Shown here in pieces: positions 43,363 through 53,589 of a DNA stretch of 64,000 nt. Every line of letters starts with the position of its first letter. Position 1 is the stretch's first letter. The notes under the pieces were generated by a model. The model was not told the origin of the DNA, made no database searches, and saw nothing but the letters and a program-made list of their open reading frames with translations. The DNA is from Tetrapyrgos nigripes (Eukaryota; Basidiomycota; Agaricomycetes; Agaricales; Campanellaceae): NCBI GenBank assembly GCA_013368315.1, contig JAACJM010000080.1:248001-312000 (forward strand), read 5' to 3'. Both the position numbers and the translations under genes were made by a program.

Positions 43363-43452
43363 GGCAGCTTGGCCTAGAGGTCTATAGCATGTGTTTCATG
43401 GAAAATTACCTAATATTTGGTGAGGTTTCTGGTTCAATTCTCGCGAGTTGCT
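43363..43452 (+). other. tRNA-like sequence (SINE head or tRNA pseudogene)
   Basis: Contains an A-box TGGCCTAGAGG (43370-43380) and a B-box GGTTCAATTCT (43431-43441). The flanking 7-mers GGCAGCT (43363-43369) and AGTTGCT (43446-43452) can form a complete acceptor stem with two G-U pairs. The D and T stems are poorly paired and the middle is too long and AT-rich. A functional tRNA is therefore unlikely; a tRNA-derived SINE or decayed tRNA gene fits better. Confidence 0.5.
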
Positions 43453-44023
43453 CATGATAATATGCAAGCGTGCGAGTCTAATACATAGAGCGGTTGGTAT
43501 TCAATATGATACCTGACACCCATCAGCTCAGCTCCAAATTATAATGGGGCATAACGCCATCAAGCTGCCATCTTATCATTATTTCCTCTTTTCAATAATG
43601 GGCTGTAATGCCGGATTTCATTACCATCATTATGAGGGCTCACAGCTGGTTATGGCTGGATTTAGAGATTTCTGACATATATGAATAGTGCGACTGTTAC
43701 ATGTACTTGGTTCTCCATTTTCCTCTACTCAATTTAGGCTACTTAGGCCCATAGTCTCCAACTCCAATGAAGCTCACACTTTCTTCATCTTCCACTACGA
43801 TAGTGAAATCTTGTATTCCAAGGTCATATATTCCCCCCCTCCATAACACTGCACCTCTATCAGATCCCTCACATCAATTACTATCCTACCATCCACCTTA
43901 CATTGCAAAAAGCAAATCAACACCATACCATAGTCTCTCATATTTTTTGCGTGTCATCAAACAACCCCGTTTTGGCTCTGTAATTTCCTAATCACCTGCC
44001 GTGGGACTACCGTCATGAAGATG

Positions 44024-44150
44024 ATGTACTCGATTTCATTGGTAAGGAATTAGAGTAGATGTACATCATGGTGGGCTAAACCACATCTACACCCAGCATG
44101 TTTGTAAAGGACCACACCGTGTATATCTATCTATCTTTCACATCTCATCT
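44024..44150 (+). repeat. (TCTA)n-tailed dispersed repeat with conserved peptide end
   Basis: Contains 'cgatttcattggtaagga' and 'catctacacccagcatgttt', ending in TATCTATCTATC. From about 43,995 one frame reads HLPWDYRHEDDVLDFIGKELE followed by TAG; the 61-kb copy reads HLPWNYHHDVDVLDFIGKDLE plus TAG. The shared stop and third-position differences suggest a once-coding 3' end, either a LINE-like ORF or a duplicated gene tail. Confidence 0.6.
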
Positions 44151-44229
44151 CATCTCAAAAGTCTATAATATACATATATCCCTATAATTTCCTTTCTTTT
44201 CTTTCTTTAGCATCTAGAGTACATATGTG

Positions 44230-44825
44230 TACTCATACTAGTGAGGCTTCAAGCCTTTAAGCTTTAAGTTCAAGTTTAAGCAGGAGATGGGAAATGTGAA
44301 GTGGGAACAGGAAGCGGGAACAAGAAGGGTTTTGAAGGCAAGCAGGCAGATGTTTGGTGTCCTAGTTTTACGCTTACTCTTAAGTGTGCATTTGTGCAGA
44401 AGGGGGAAGAGGTAAGATGGGTTGGAGGTTGTAGCCCTGGATACAGTAGAATACATCATAATGAATAAGGTAATAATGAATAATTGCTCATAATGAATAC
44501 ACTTTTGGCTCTCCCAAACTGATGTTTATAGCCAAAAACATATATCGTAAGGAATAACCACCATAATGAATAGCTTTGGGCTGTCTCCCAACACTATTCA
44601 TTATGAGGTATTTGACTGTATGTCCTAGGTGCTGGAGCAGGGTTGGAAGGGAAAAGAAAGGGACTAAGTTTCCTCTGTTTGAACTTGGAGTGAAGGTACT
44701 GGATGGCTCAGGACTTGACTGTCACTGATCCACCATCACTTGTCTCCAGATATCTGAGGTTTGTACAAGGGTTTGATCATTCTTCATGATCATTGATGTA
44801 AATGATTTGCTTGCATGAGTGGGCA
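44230..44825 (+). repeat. diverged repeat, copy 2 (copy 1 at 32.44 kb), CpG-poor, with MITE insertion
   Basis: Same blocks in the same order as 32,440-33,260. Many CpG of copy 1 appear here as TG or CA (for example 'gacattcggtgtcc' against 'gatgtttggtgtcc'). The extra 175-bp segment at 44444-44618 is a TA-flanked MITE. The repeat runs directly into the 44,834 repeat. Confidence 0.55.
44444..44618. mobile_element. Tc1/mariner-type (TA target) MITE, 175 bp
   Basis: Ends CAGTAGAATACATCATAATGAATA and the inverted TATTCATTATGAGGTATTTGACTG, flanked by TA (44442-44443 and 44619-44620). The interior repeats (C)ATAATGAATA four to five times. The paralogous region at 32.6 kb lacks the insert ('agccctagacattagg..tgtcctag'). 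Confidence 0.75.
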
Positions 44826-44833
44826 TCCAAAGT

Positions 44834-45072
44834 TATGAGGCCAAATGAAATGAGGTTGAGTTTATTACACTCAACTTCTGCTTGTGGCTATGCTTAAACA
44901 GTCCTGTCTATCTGTCTGATAAATGTGTTTGGACCAGAGTGATCTGTGGGGCTGTGTTTCTAGCTTTGTCCTGGTGCATTTCCATGTGATCCGACAGAAA
45001 GAAATATTAGTTGCAATGCAATAGGTGGCCACACCTACTGCTGGCAAATTCTGTTTGCGCCACACAATGCGT
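44834..45072 (+). repeat. CpG-depleted copy of the ~235-bp repeat
   Basis: Alignment partner of 37,437-37,672. Almost every CpG there is TG or CA here, for example ctCGact/ctCAact, aaaCGg/aaaCAg, ggCGgcCGCGcc/ggTGgcCACAcc and caCGCGatg/caCACAatg. One 9-bp insertion ('catttccat') also distinguishes it. Confidence 0.75.
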
Positions 45073-45223
45073 AAGGAAAGGCAGTTGTTTGGTCTTATAA
45101 TTTCTGAAAGCCTTTATGGCAAGTTGTTTTCATGACTCCAGACATATCCACTGGCCAACACATCCCTTCAACCAACAAAGAATGGCTGAAGACAACCAGG
45201 ACAACTAAGAACAAGAGAAAGTC

Positions 45224-45439
45224 TTGATGGCAGGCACACCCAAGTCAGAAAAAGAGGCATCATCAAAGATTTGCCTTGTACTACTACTACTTCTACTAAT
45301 CCCAGCTTGCTTTTACACTGTTGATTATTTGCTACAGACTGAGAATGGTATATGTAAAACATCAAAAAATATGTACAACATGTCCAATACTAAAAAGTGT
45401 AAATGTTGGTGCGAAAAGCACAAAGATGAAGATAACTGA
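45224..45439 (+). CDS. small candidate membrane protein with Cys-rich tail, low confidence
   Basis: A 71-codon open frame: charged N-terminus (MAGTPKSEKEASSKI), one hydrophobic segment (CLVLLLLLLIPACFYTVDYLL), and a tail with four Cys (C.TS......KCKCWCEKHKDEDN). The same frame is open upstream from an ATG at 45,182 except for a single TAA at about 45,206, so a longer ancestral frame may have been cut. There is no homology I recognise; a chance ORF is possible. It lies between two repeats. Confidence 0.3.
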   Translation: MMAGTPKSEKEASSKICLVLLLLLLIPACFYTVDYLLQTENGICKTSKNMYNMSNTKKCKCWCEKHKDEDN

Positions 45440-46127
45440 AACAAAAGATTGAAGAAGTCCAACAACTGATGATATGCCAGACAAAATTTGCATATAGAAA
45501 CATTAATTGGCAGTTAGAAAGCTGGTTCACCACTTCAATTGGAATATAAAGGACTAGAGTGAGTCCCGAACTGCTAGTTAAAGTGCTAGTGGACTAAGTG
45601 TATGCACCAGTATAATAAAGCTAAGTACTTATGAATAGGATATGCTTATTCTAAGTACTATGGTTGATGTGTACAGTGCTTCAGTTATAGTAGCAGATCT
45701 ACCCAATATACTATACAAAGTTCTATAAAGGCTTTGTAACAATTCCTACTATAGTGTGACTCAAGGGAAAGTGAAGCCCCTATTCATGGGCAAGGAACAC
45801 GTCAGCTATACAACCCAGACTGTAGCAAATGATCACTGGTTGAGAATTGCACCATAATCGGAGAAATCAGAGGAAAACCCTAGTGACTGACTATGTCTGA
45901 ACTAGCAGTATAACAATCAATACCTTGCTTATAAGCAAAACAAAAGGAATAGTCTTTTGAAAGACAGCAAGGATAGATAAGCAGGACAAAGTATATATGT
46001 ATGAGCTCCTAGAAAGCTCAGCTTTCATATGGTATTAAAGGGATGGACTTGTAAGGGCAACTCCTGACATGTGAGGCACTCACTCAACAACTGCAGGAGG
46101 AGATCCAAAGAGAAAAACTCAAAGATA

Positions 46128-47754
46128 CAGTGGGTCAAAAAATTGTCCACATGTTTCGCATTTTTGGAAAGATTGCCAATTTAAGCAATAATGAGTAGAG
46201 ATATTAAAATGTGGTCAGTAATGGGCAGAAAGCCCTTGATAAACGCTACAATATTCTGTCTGTTTTGTCTTATTTGGCTTAAAACTCATGGAGATATGAC
46301 TGATTTAAAATGGTATGTCATTTGGACAATTTTTTGACATGCAAGTGAAAATACAGAAAGTGCTAGCTCAGTACTTGGTATGCCCTCCTTTGGCCTTCAA
46401 CACAGCCTCAATCCTTCTAGGCATGCTCCTGATCAATTTCTGACAATCTTCTTCTGTGATTTCATCCCACTTTTCAGCTGCTCTGTCCCATATTTCCCAA
46501 ACTCCAGAGGGTGCTGTGTCATATCCATTGAGCTTGTGTTTGAGGGTTGTCCAGAGGTGTTCAATGGGGTTCAGGTCAGGAGATTGAGCAGGCCAGCTCA
46601 TGCAATGGATGTTGTTGTCTTCAAACCACTTGGTGGCCAGTTTTGACTTGTGTTTAGGATCATTGTCTTGCTGAAAAATGGCCACCTCTGGATCAACACC
46701 CAAAATATCCATGCTCTCCAGAAGGTTGTTCTCCAAAATGTCCACATACTGCTCTGCATTCATCCTGCCCTCCACCTCTGCCATGTTTCCAACTCCTTCC
46801 CACCCCATACATCCCCACACCATGATATTTCCTCCTCCAAATTTGACTGTTTCCACCACATTTCTCTCTCCCAAGGATTCACCCTTCCTCCCCCACACAT
46901 ACTGCTGTCCATCTGACCCATATCGATTGATTTTAGTCTCATCTGACCAAATAACCCTTTTCCAGTCATCCACAGTCCAGTTTCTGTACTTCTGTGCAAA
47001 GTTTAAACGAGCCTTCCTGTGAGCTGCAGTGAGTTTGGGCTTCTTCTTCGTTTTAGATGTGTCCACATCATGCCTGAGAAGGGAATTTCGAATGGTTTGG
47101 GTGGAGGCAGGTTGGTCAAGGAGGGGATTGATGTTTCTGGCCACTTCTGTAGCATTTTCAGCTTTGCCAGTGTTGATTTGTTGGATAGCAGCACGTTCAT
47201 CAGTGGTAGACAGCTTTCTAGGACGCCCTGCTTGATGGTTCTCCTTGTCAGGATACATCTCTTTGGCCAGAGAAGCAATCTTTGACTTGGATACCCCAGT
47301 TTTAGCAGAGATTTCCCTGGATGAAGCAGAAGTTTGGAGGAGAGAGAGGATATTGTCTTTCTGGGTGGATGTGATGGGTCTCATGATTTGATGAGGGCTA
47401 TAGAACAACTGGATGCCCTTATATATGGTCCAGCTGGCAGCTATGATATCATTATGATGTAGCCATTGCATCATTGTACAACTCCACTTATGATGTCATC
47501 TATGAGACATCACATAGTTACAATACTGATTTTGAAGTGGCAACTCAAAAAATTGTCCAAATGACATACCATTTTAAATCAATCATATCTCCATGAGTTT
47601 TGAGCCAAATAGGACAAATAAAACAGATTATTGTAGCTCTTATCAAGGGCGTTCTGCCCATCACTGACCACATTTCAATATCTCTACTCAGTATTGCTTA
47701 AATTGGCAATCTTTCCAAAAATGCGAAACATGTGGACAATTTTTTGACCCACTG
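46128..47754 (-). mobile_element. Tc1/mariner transposon, apparently intact
   Basis: 1,627 bp with ends CAGTGGGTCAAAAAATTGTCCACATG and the exact inverse, flanked by TA (46126-46127, 47755-47756). The terminal inverted repeats are unusually long, about 210 bp each (46128-46340 and 47545-47754), with scattered mismatches. It carries one intronless transposase gene with no lesion. It is nested in a solo LTR inside repeat copy B, so it is the youngest of the three layers. Confidence 0.93.
46368..47474 (-). CDS. Tc1-like DD34E transposase, intact
   Basis: Catalyses cut-and-paste transposition at TA dinucleotides; nuclear. 368 codons, or about 338 if translation begins at the second Met (MRPITSTQKDNIL), which is the more usual start for the family. 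The N-terminal half has paired helix-turn-helix units (SSREISAKTGVSKSKIASLAKEM; EVARNINPLLDQPASTQTIRNSL) with a GRPRKLS hinge between them. The catalytic core is WSDETKINRYGSDG (first Asp), FQQDNDPKHKSK (second Asp) and SPDLNPIEHLW (Glu), with 34 residues between the second Asp and Glu. GGGNIMVWGCM is also present. There are no stops or frameshifts and the length is normal. It is the best-preserved transposase in the window. Confidence 0.93.
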   Translation of the reverse strand: MMQWLHHNDIIAASWTIYKGIQLFYSPHQIMRPITSTQKDNILSLLQTSASSREISAKTGVSKSKIASLAKEMYPDKENHQAGRPRKLSTTDERAAIQQINTGKAENATEVARNINPLLDQPASTQTIRNSLLRHDVDTSKTKKKPKLTAAHRKARLNFAQKYRNWTVDDWKRVIWSDETKINRYGSDGQQYVWGRKGESLGERNVVETVKFGGGNIMVWGCMGWEGVGNMAEVEGRMNAEQYVDILENNLLESMDILGVDPEVAIFQQDNDPKHKSKLATKWFEDNNIHCMSWPAQSPDLNPIEHLWTTLKHKLNGYDTAPSGVWEIWDRAAEKWDEITEEDCQKLIRSMPRRIEAVLKAKGGHTKY

Positions 47755-49139
47755 TACTTGTCTGCAGGGAAGGGGTATATATACTTGTATCAAGGCCTGA
47801 GAAAAGATCTACAAAACTGTACAGTTAAAACAAAGTAATAGAAAGGTGGAATGATGAGAGATCAAATGATGAACGATGAAATGATGGATGATAAAACAAT
47901 GCAACAGGGATAAACAAGTCAATGAAGTCCAGATAAAACAAGAACAAACAAGTCCTAAAGGAGAAGGGAAGGAAAAAGGAAACTGTCTCCTTACAGGACT
48001 AGTGGTGAAGGAATGAAACCCATAGTTCATTACCACCAGTATGCTATCTAAGGAAGGAGTCATAATGAGAAAGCCCCAAAAGGGTAAAGATATTTCCAAA
48101 TGCAGCAGTAAGATCGGCAAGATGTGTGCCTGATGACTGAGGTGTTCCCATTGGTACAAGTGTGACTACAAAATCTATGTGGGACCTTATAGAGAGCTGG
48201 ACTCATCTATAAGAGAACTATGCCACTAACTGGCAGTATACTAGAGACCAGGTCTATTAACACCAAGCCTATAGTAGTGCCAGAAAAACATGAGGAGGAA
48301 TAAGCAAAGACTACACAAACCTATAGTGACTGATTGGTGGTAAAGGAATGTGAGTCATACAAGTGGAGCCCAGCATGGATGGTGGAGCTATGGCCGCCAG
48401 TTCCAGAAAGATACCCTTAGTCAAGAGGATGAAGTGAAGGGAACATAGAAAGTCCTATGAGTTTTAGATAATATTCTATATTTTTTAGATACCCTAATTA
48501 GAAGGCACCTACTTAATCTAGTAGTACTGATGAGCATGGACTGGCAGTTAGCAGGATATTTCTGTGTTCTTATGTACCTTTTAGCAGACATTAAAAAGAA
48601 ATGTAGAACTGTATAGTAGTAGCTGCGAGTAGTATAAAAGGACTAGGTATTTCTCGTAGTTATGCAAGCCACGTACTGTAGAGTATCAGTCATGTCACTA
48701 GCGCAAGCTGTAGAGACTGCAAAACACAGACTATGCTTCTACCAAATTTACTTCACTCACATCAAGTATAAACGTAGTGTGTGGAACAATAGTGTTAAAT
48801 TGAATTTGTTGGTTTTGTGTTACCTTTTTATGTGTGTCCTCAGACTTGTGAAATTGATTATAAGGCATTGGGGCCTACAAGTGTTAATTTGAAACTGTTG
48901 GTTTATACTTTGTGGACTTTATAGTCTTTGTGTGTGTTAAATTGTGAACCTGTGTGCATTTGTGCAAAAACCCTCCCAAAAACCCCAAAAGTCCTTGTAG
49001 TACAAGTGAACTGTTGAGTATTCTGACTATTCAGAATGCTCTCACTTTACAATTTGTATAAAAGTCTTTAAGTTTGTGTTTGTTCTACACTTATGCAAAA
49101 GACACCTATTACTGATAGATAAAATGAAAATGTCTGAGA

Positions 49140-50335
49140 ACCATGCAAGTTGATGCTTGAAGTAGAGACCAAGTACGTGAGTCCTCTGTGTGCCATTGCA
49201 TATGTAAGATGGCCAGACATCCATGGGCCCCACATTGTTCACTATTCACTGCCAACTCTCTCCAAACAGTCAATGGTCAAAGCTCAACAGTCAAGAGTAA
49301 TGCCAACCTCAACGCCAACCCCTATCACCATCACCAAACCCCACCACTTGCATTGATATCATCCCCATCACCACCATACTCATATTCATACCCTTAACCC
49401 CTCTCCTAGCCTGCACCCCTGAACTCCTCCTTGACATACTCCCCATCCAACCCACCAAATCTCCTGCCCAATGCCCATTACTAGTAGCCAACACCTCTTG
49501 ATCAATTGTCACTGTATTCATCGTCTTCATCGTCACCTCTCCTTCTTCTCCATTTCCTCCATCCGTACTCTCCTCCAATGCTTTATCATTTAATAAGATG
49601 AGAGTGAAGCCAGGGGTGGGATCAAAATCTGACATATGTCAGAAGTCAAGTCACATTGGATAGTTTGGATAGATTCTTCCCCCATTGGTCTCCTGCCATG
49701 ACCCAATGACATCTCCCATCTGAGGCAAAATGATCTGAGGTGGAGAGGTATTTTACTTTGACAGAAGGGGGGGTAGAAGTGGGTTGACATGTGTCACCTC
49801 CACTGATGGAGATGGATGTGGTGTAGGCAGAGGTGCCAAGTTGATGAGGGGTTTTTGTAGATGGTGTAGGCAGGGGTGTAGTCGTTTCTGTGTAAGGTGA
49901 TGATGGGTGATAATTGAGAAACCCGGTGGTCATGGAAGGAAAACTTTCTATCACTCACCCATCATTTGCAGACAAATCCATAATCTGGGCTGAGCCTGTT
50001 GTACCTAATGCCTCTGCCATGACTAGCGTGGAATAATAGATGGGTCAAATTGTCCATTGCTGAAATGTAGACTGGTTTGTCAGTGGTGGGATGAAGGGCT
50101 ATCAAAGAAGAACAATCACTGTTACATATAAATCTTTCAAAGACCGACCAAAACCAATACATTCTGCTGGAGTCTGAGAAGATAACAGAAACCTAGAAAA
50201 CTTTGCTAATAAACAAGCTGTAGTGGTTCTATATGTGGAAAAAATTTTAGAAATGGCAACCTGACTATGTTTTGATGCATAGAAACAGCCTTGTACCTGC
50301 CACACACAGTGTTGGCCCACACTCCTTTCATCTTT
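49140..50335 (-). CDS. candidate multi-exon gene, function unknown
   Basis: Minus-strand exons are suggested by KDERSVGQHCVWQ (ending at a GTACAA donor, about 50,300) joined across a long intron to ALHPTTDKPVYISAMDNLTHLLFHASHGRGIRYNRLSPDYGFVCK (50,100-49,966). Downstream open blocks follow: SFPSMTTGFLNYHPSSPYTETT...TTSISISGGDT...VKVKYLSTSDHFASDGRCHW and MSDFDPTPGFTLILLNDKALEES. The last blocks are Thr/Ser-rich. Joins between them were not resolved and no domain was recognised. It may be a transposon-derived or decayed gene. Confidence 0.3.
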
Positions 50336-50339
50336 GGAG

Positions 50340-50900
50340 AGAAAAAGACGAAAGGGCGACTGGTAGGGCTGTGCACCACCCCAGTACTTGTACGGTTGTA
50401 CAGGTACCGTCTTTCAGGCCGAGTTAATAACTTAGGTTGACCCTCACAGCTTTTCCACAGGTTCCGAGTCTATGCCCTTTAACGTCAACCCTCTGACATC
50501 ATCAACCATGACGTCATGCCAACATGTCAACTTGTCTCTTGTTTCATGACCACCTTGAACCTAGCTACTCTCCCAACTCCAGGCTTTGAACTTGCTCTAA
50601 GCACACTCCAGATCTAGAAAAACCATCTAATTGCTGCACCTTTAGCACAAGTCTCTTAGTGGGTTAGAGCAAATAAGAATAATAGACATATGCAGCAACC
50701 TCAAAATGAGGCTGCCTGAAAAGAGAATGACATTAGGATGAAGAGAATGGCTATGGAGCTAAGGAGAAGGGAAGGGGAAGGGAGGGAGAAAGAGAAGAAT
50801 AAAGAAAAAAGAATTTAAATTTAAATTTAGAAAAGAAAAAAAAATTAGAGCATTGGAAATGGGAGAAGAAGGGGGAGTCATTGAATGCCCTGAAACAGTG
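50340..50900. other. no gene; AT/GA-rich sequence
   Basis: Purine-rich low-complexity DNA (50,750-50,880) and unrecognised sequence downstream of the recombinase remnant. 50,380-50,400 contains 'agtacttgtacggttgtacaggtac' with short GTAC palindromes. Nothing more is supported. Confidence 0.4.
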
Positions 50901-50920
50901 ACAATTGGGAAAAATAATCT

Positions 50921-51919
50921 TTAATGAGCCAGCCAACCAAAAATAAGGGAGTGAAGAAGGATAGGGTTTTTACAGATGTAGATCTCGAACGTGTGAGAGG
51001 CCCAATGTCTGGTTGCTTGGATGAGATGTGGTGGGACTCCTGCTTCTGCCATAGAAGTTGCACCACCTGGTAGTGAGTGCCCTGCTATATTGAAATTGGG
51101 TAGTATACTCTTCAATCTCTTGATAAACCAATCACAGGTAGGAACTTTCCCATTGGCTTTAATCCAAAGATCTGGGCAGAGTGGGAAGCTACAGTCACAA
51201 GATTCGAGGTAGGAAAGGAAATGTGGGGAAGGATTTGTGGAACAAGAGGTGGATTGGATGATGATGAGGTTGCCTTCAAAGAATCAATCGGCCTTATGGC
51301 CTGGGAGGAAGAACGAAAATTGGGATGGATCAGACATGTCAACAGAATGATGCATGATGGACTTTTTATGATTTGGATCTGTCATCTCACCAAGTTGGAG
51401 AAGTCCGTGAAAGCTGGTAAGCACCATTGCTTTGAAGAGGAAGTCGTCATGGGAGGTGGATGTGGAGAGTGAGTTTATGATGATGTCCAGTTGTTCATGG
51501 GTGAGGGGCAGCTTGCGATTGACAGGAGAACCCCATTGATGCAAGCAGCCAGCCATTGTTCGAGTGACTAGAGAAGAATTCTGGGCCTGGCACACCTCAG
51601 GATAGTGGACCTCCAATTCACTGGTGATACCAGATAGGTAATTGTTGATGGAGCAGGGATTGATGTGGGAAGACATAAAAACAGCATACATACTAAGGGT
51701 CTCTGGACTAGGAGCAATAGAAATTTTATGAATGTTGCAAAAAGTCAAATAAGAATTCAAAGCAGATGAATAAGAAGCAGAAGAAGGGGTATCAATTGTG
51801 AAGCCAAGGCAAACTGCGCACTCATGAATCAGCTTTTCCAAACTCCAGGGTTCACAAGCTGGCTGCCTGGAGTTCAAGGATATAGAGATCATTGAATAAT
51901 TACACCAAGCGTCCATCAA
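50921..51919 (-). pseudogene. tyrosine recombinase of a second YR element, one TGA and lost catalytic residues
   Basis: Site-specific recombinase/integrase of a basidiomycete YR element. Begins MMDAWCNYSMISISL; the N-terminal core domain reads YSSALNSYLTFCNIHKISIAPSPETLSMYAVFMSSHI.P.SINNYLSGI. The catalytic domain is degraded: the first Arg box reads FHGLLQLGEMT (Gln where Arg is expected), TGA at 51284-51286 follows PGHKAD, and the same frame continues FFEGNLIII... to GHSLPGGATSMAEAGVPPHLIQATRHWAS (Arg of HxxR missing). The Tyr region IYICKNPILLHSLIFG ends at a stop at 50,921. A single TGA in one 333-codon frame plus Arg losses all fit G-to-A or C-to-T changes, apart from the HxxR Pro. Confidence 0.75.
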
Positions 51920-52096
51920 GGGGGTCTAGAAAGAGTGCAAAGAGACATGGCAGGAAATAGAGTCAAAGAGAATTGTGAAAGTTGTGGAGTAAAAGAAAAA
52001 ATGCAAATCAAGTCAAAATCAGAGACAGAAGAGTTCAGAACGAAAGAGAGGAGAGAAGAAAACAAGAAAATCGAAAAGAGGAGAAGTAAGGGAGCC

Positions 52097-52729
52097 TCAT
52101 TTACGAGGAGCAGGAGCCATAGCAGACAGAGAGGGGGCCTTGTTAGGCATGTGAGGGCAATTGGAACTCCTGTGACCAGGTTGTTCACAGGCGTTGCAAA
52201 TGTGAAGACGAGAACAGCTACCTGGACCTGCAGTACAATGTCCAACATTCCAGTTGTTGCAAGAAATGTTAGACTTGATGGGAGAGGTCCAAGTAGCTTT
52301 GGGAGTGGTGACAGGTGTATCCTCAACACATGAACCAGTGTCATTGATGTGGGAGCTCTTGAGATCGAGAAATTGCCCAAAATCACAGAAACAAAGGTCC
52401 CTGGACTCCGTGATCTGAGCCTAGACACCCTTGTCATACCTAATGACCCTGAGATGGAATATTTCCCTGACAGACGTGAATTCCCAATGCATATGCTCAC
52501 CCCAAGCCAGTGGAGTAGATGCTGGAGGTGCATTTCCGCCTGTACTTTGGCCTGGGTTGGGAACTGTAGGGTTAGGAGGTGTGTTGTTCAAGGGAGAAAG
52601 ACTAGAAGTTGGAAAAGAATTGGTACTGGTGCTGTCAGGAGGGGGAGCAGTGCCAGGATTGTTGCTACTGTGGAAAGGAGAAGCGGTGGAGCTAGATGCT
52701 GTACTATCGCCATCAAGCTTAGGTGCCAT
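52097..52729 (-). pseudogene. Gag-like zinc-knuckle protein of the second YR element, one TAG
   Basis: Starts MAPKLDGDSTASSSTASPF. A long Ser/Pro/Thr/Asn-rich disordered part is followed by WGEHMHWEFTSVREIFHLRVIRYDKGV, a TAG (52421-52423), then in the same frame AQITESRDLCFCDFGQFLDL and ISCNNWNVGHCTAGPGSCSRLHICNACEQPGHRSSNC, a CCHC knuckle (C-x2-C-x4-H-x4-C) preceded by further Cys/His. It lies directly upstream of the recombinase with the next Met 178 bp away; no reverse transcriptase lies between them. Confidence 0.7.
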
Positions 52730-53589
52730 ATGAACAGAGTGATCTTTGAGTGGATATGAATGAAAAAGGAATTTGAGAGAGCAGTAGTGAACAAGAGATT
52801 TGAATGAGGAGTAACTAGAGGGATTCAAGTATAAATCGCTGGGTGCAAATACCTGTAAATATGCCATCATACTGTGATATTACTGAACACTTACTCAGTG
52901 CCACTCAGTTTGTAAATCCTCATGTATTATGGGAGTATTACATGAAAGCAAAAATTTCAGAACAATTCCATAAGGTTTCTGTAAGTCAGGGTGTATTACT
53001 GGAGTCTTTCTATGTGACATTTAGTCACAATGATACATACTATAATACCATTGAAAATTACAGAAATATTTTAGTGTGACATGTAGTCATAGTATGTCAT
53101 AGAGTAATACAGGCTAGATTTACAGAGGATAAACACAGGTGCAAATACAATAAATATGCTGTCATACAGTGAAATGACTGAAGACTTACTCAGTGCCACT
53201 CAGGTAGTAAATCTCCATGTATTATGGGAGTATTACAGAAAAACAAAAATTTCACAACAATTCCATAAGGTTTCTGTAAGTCAAGGTGTATTACTGGGAT
53301 CTTTCTATGTGACATTGTGTCACAGTAATACATACTATAATACTATTGAGATAGAAAGAAACATTTTGATGTGACACATGGTCACAGTATGTCATATAGT
53401 AATACAGCCAAGATTTACAGAAGACAAGAGATATATAGGAGGTGGTAAAATCAAGGAATGATAGCATAAAAGTAGCTGTTTTACTGTATAATTATAACAA
53501 TGAATGTCAAATTAAGAAATGAATAGATAGATTTTGGAAATGAAAGAGGAAATAACAGTCCACTCAGTTATAAATGATTTGTGAAGGAA

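Larger units (their letters stand above)
46050..47995. mobile_element. solo LTR (~317 bp) with target duplication GGACT, split by a Tc1 element
   Basis: Begins TGTAAGGGCAACTCC and ends CTGTCTCCTTACA (TG...CA; TGTAAGG/CCTTACA inverted tips), flanked by GGACT (46045-46049 and 47996-48000). Copy A has an uninterrupted 'gggatgaactagcggtgaagg' at this point. Removing the Tc1 element and one TA leaves about 317 bp. Confidence 0.85.
45471..49110 (+). repeat. ~1.69-kb noncoding dispersed repeat, copy B (carries solo LTR plus Tc1)
   Basis: Same sequence as copy A, about 1,689 bp after removing the 46050-47995 insertion and its duplication. A possible 6-bp flanking duplication ACTGAT (45465-45470 and 49111-49116) would define the element ends as GATATGCC...CACCTATT. 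Copy A does not show a matching duplication, so this is tentative. Confidence 0.7.

Noticed and set aside
43540..43640. Possible MITE with ATAATGGG / CATTATGAGG inverted words
   Set aside because: Inverted matches are short and no target duplication or second copy was seen.
46678..47022. Plus-strand ORFs over the Tc1 transposase
   Set aside because: Antisense shadows of an intact, conserved transposase.
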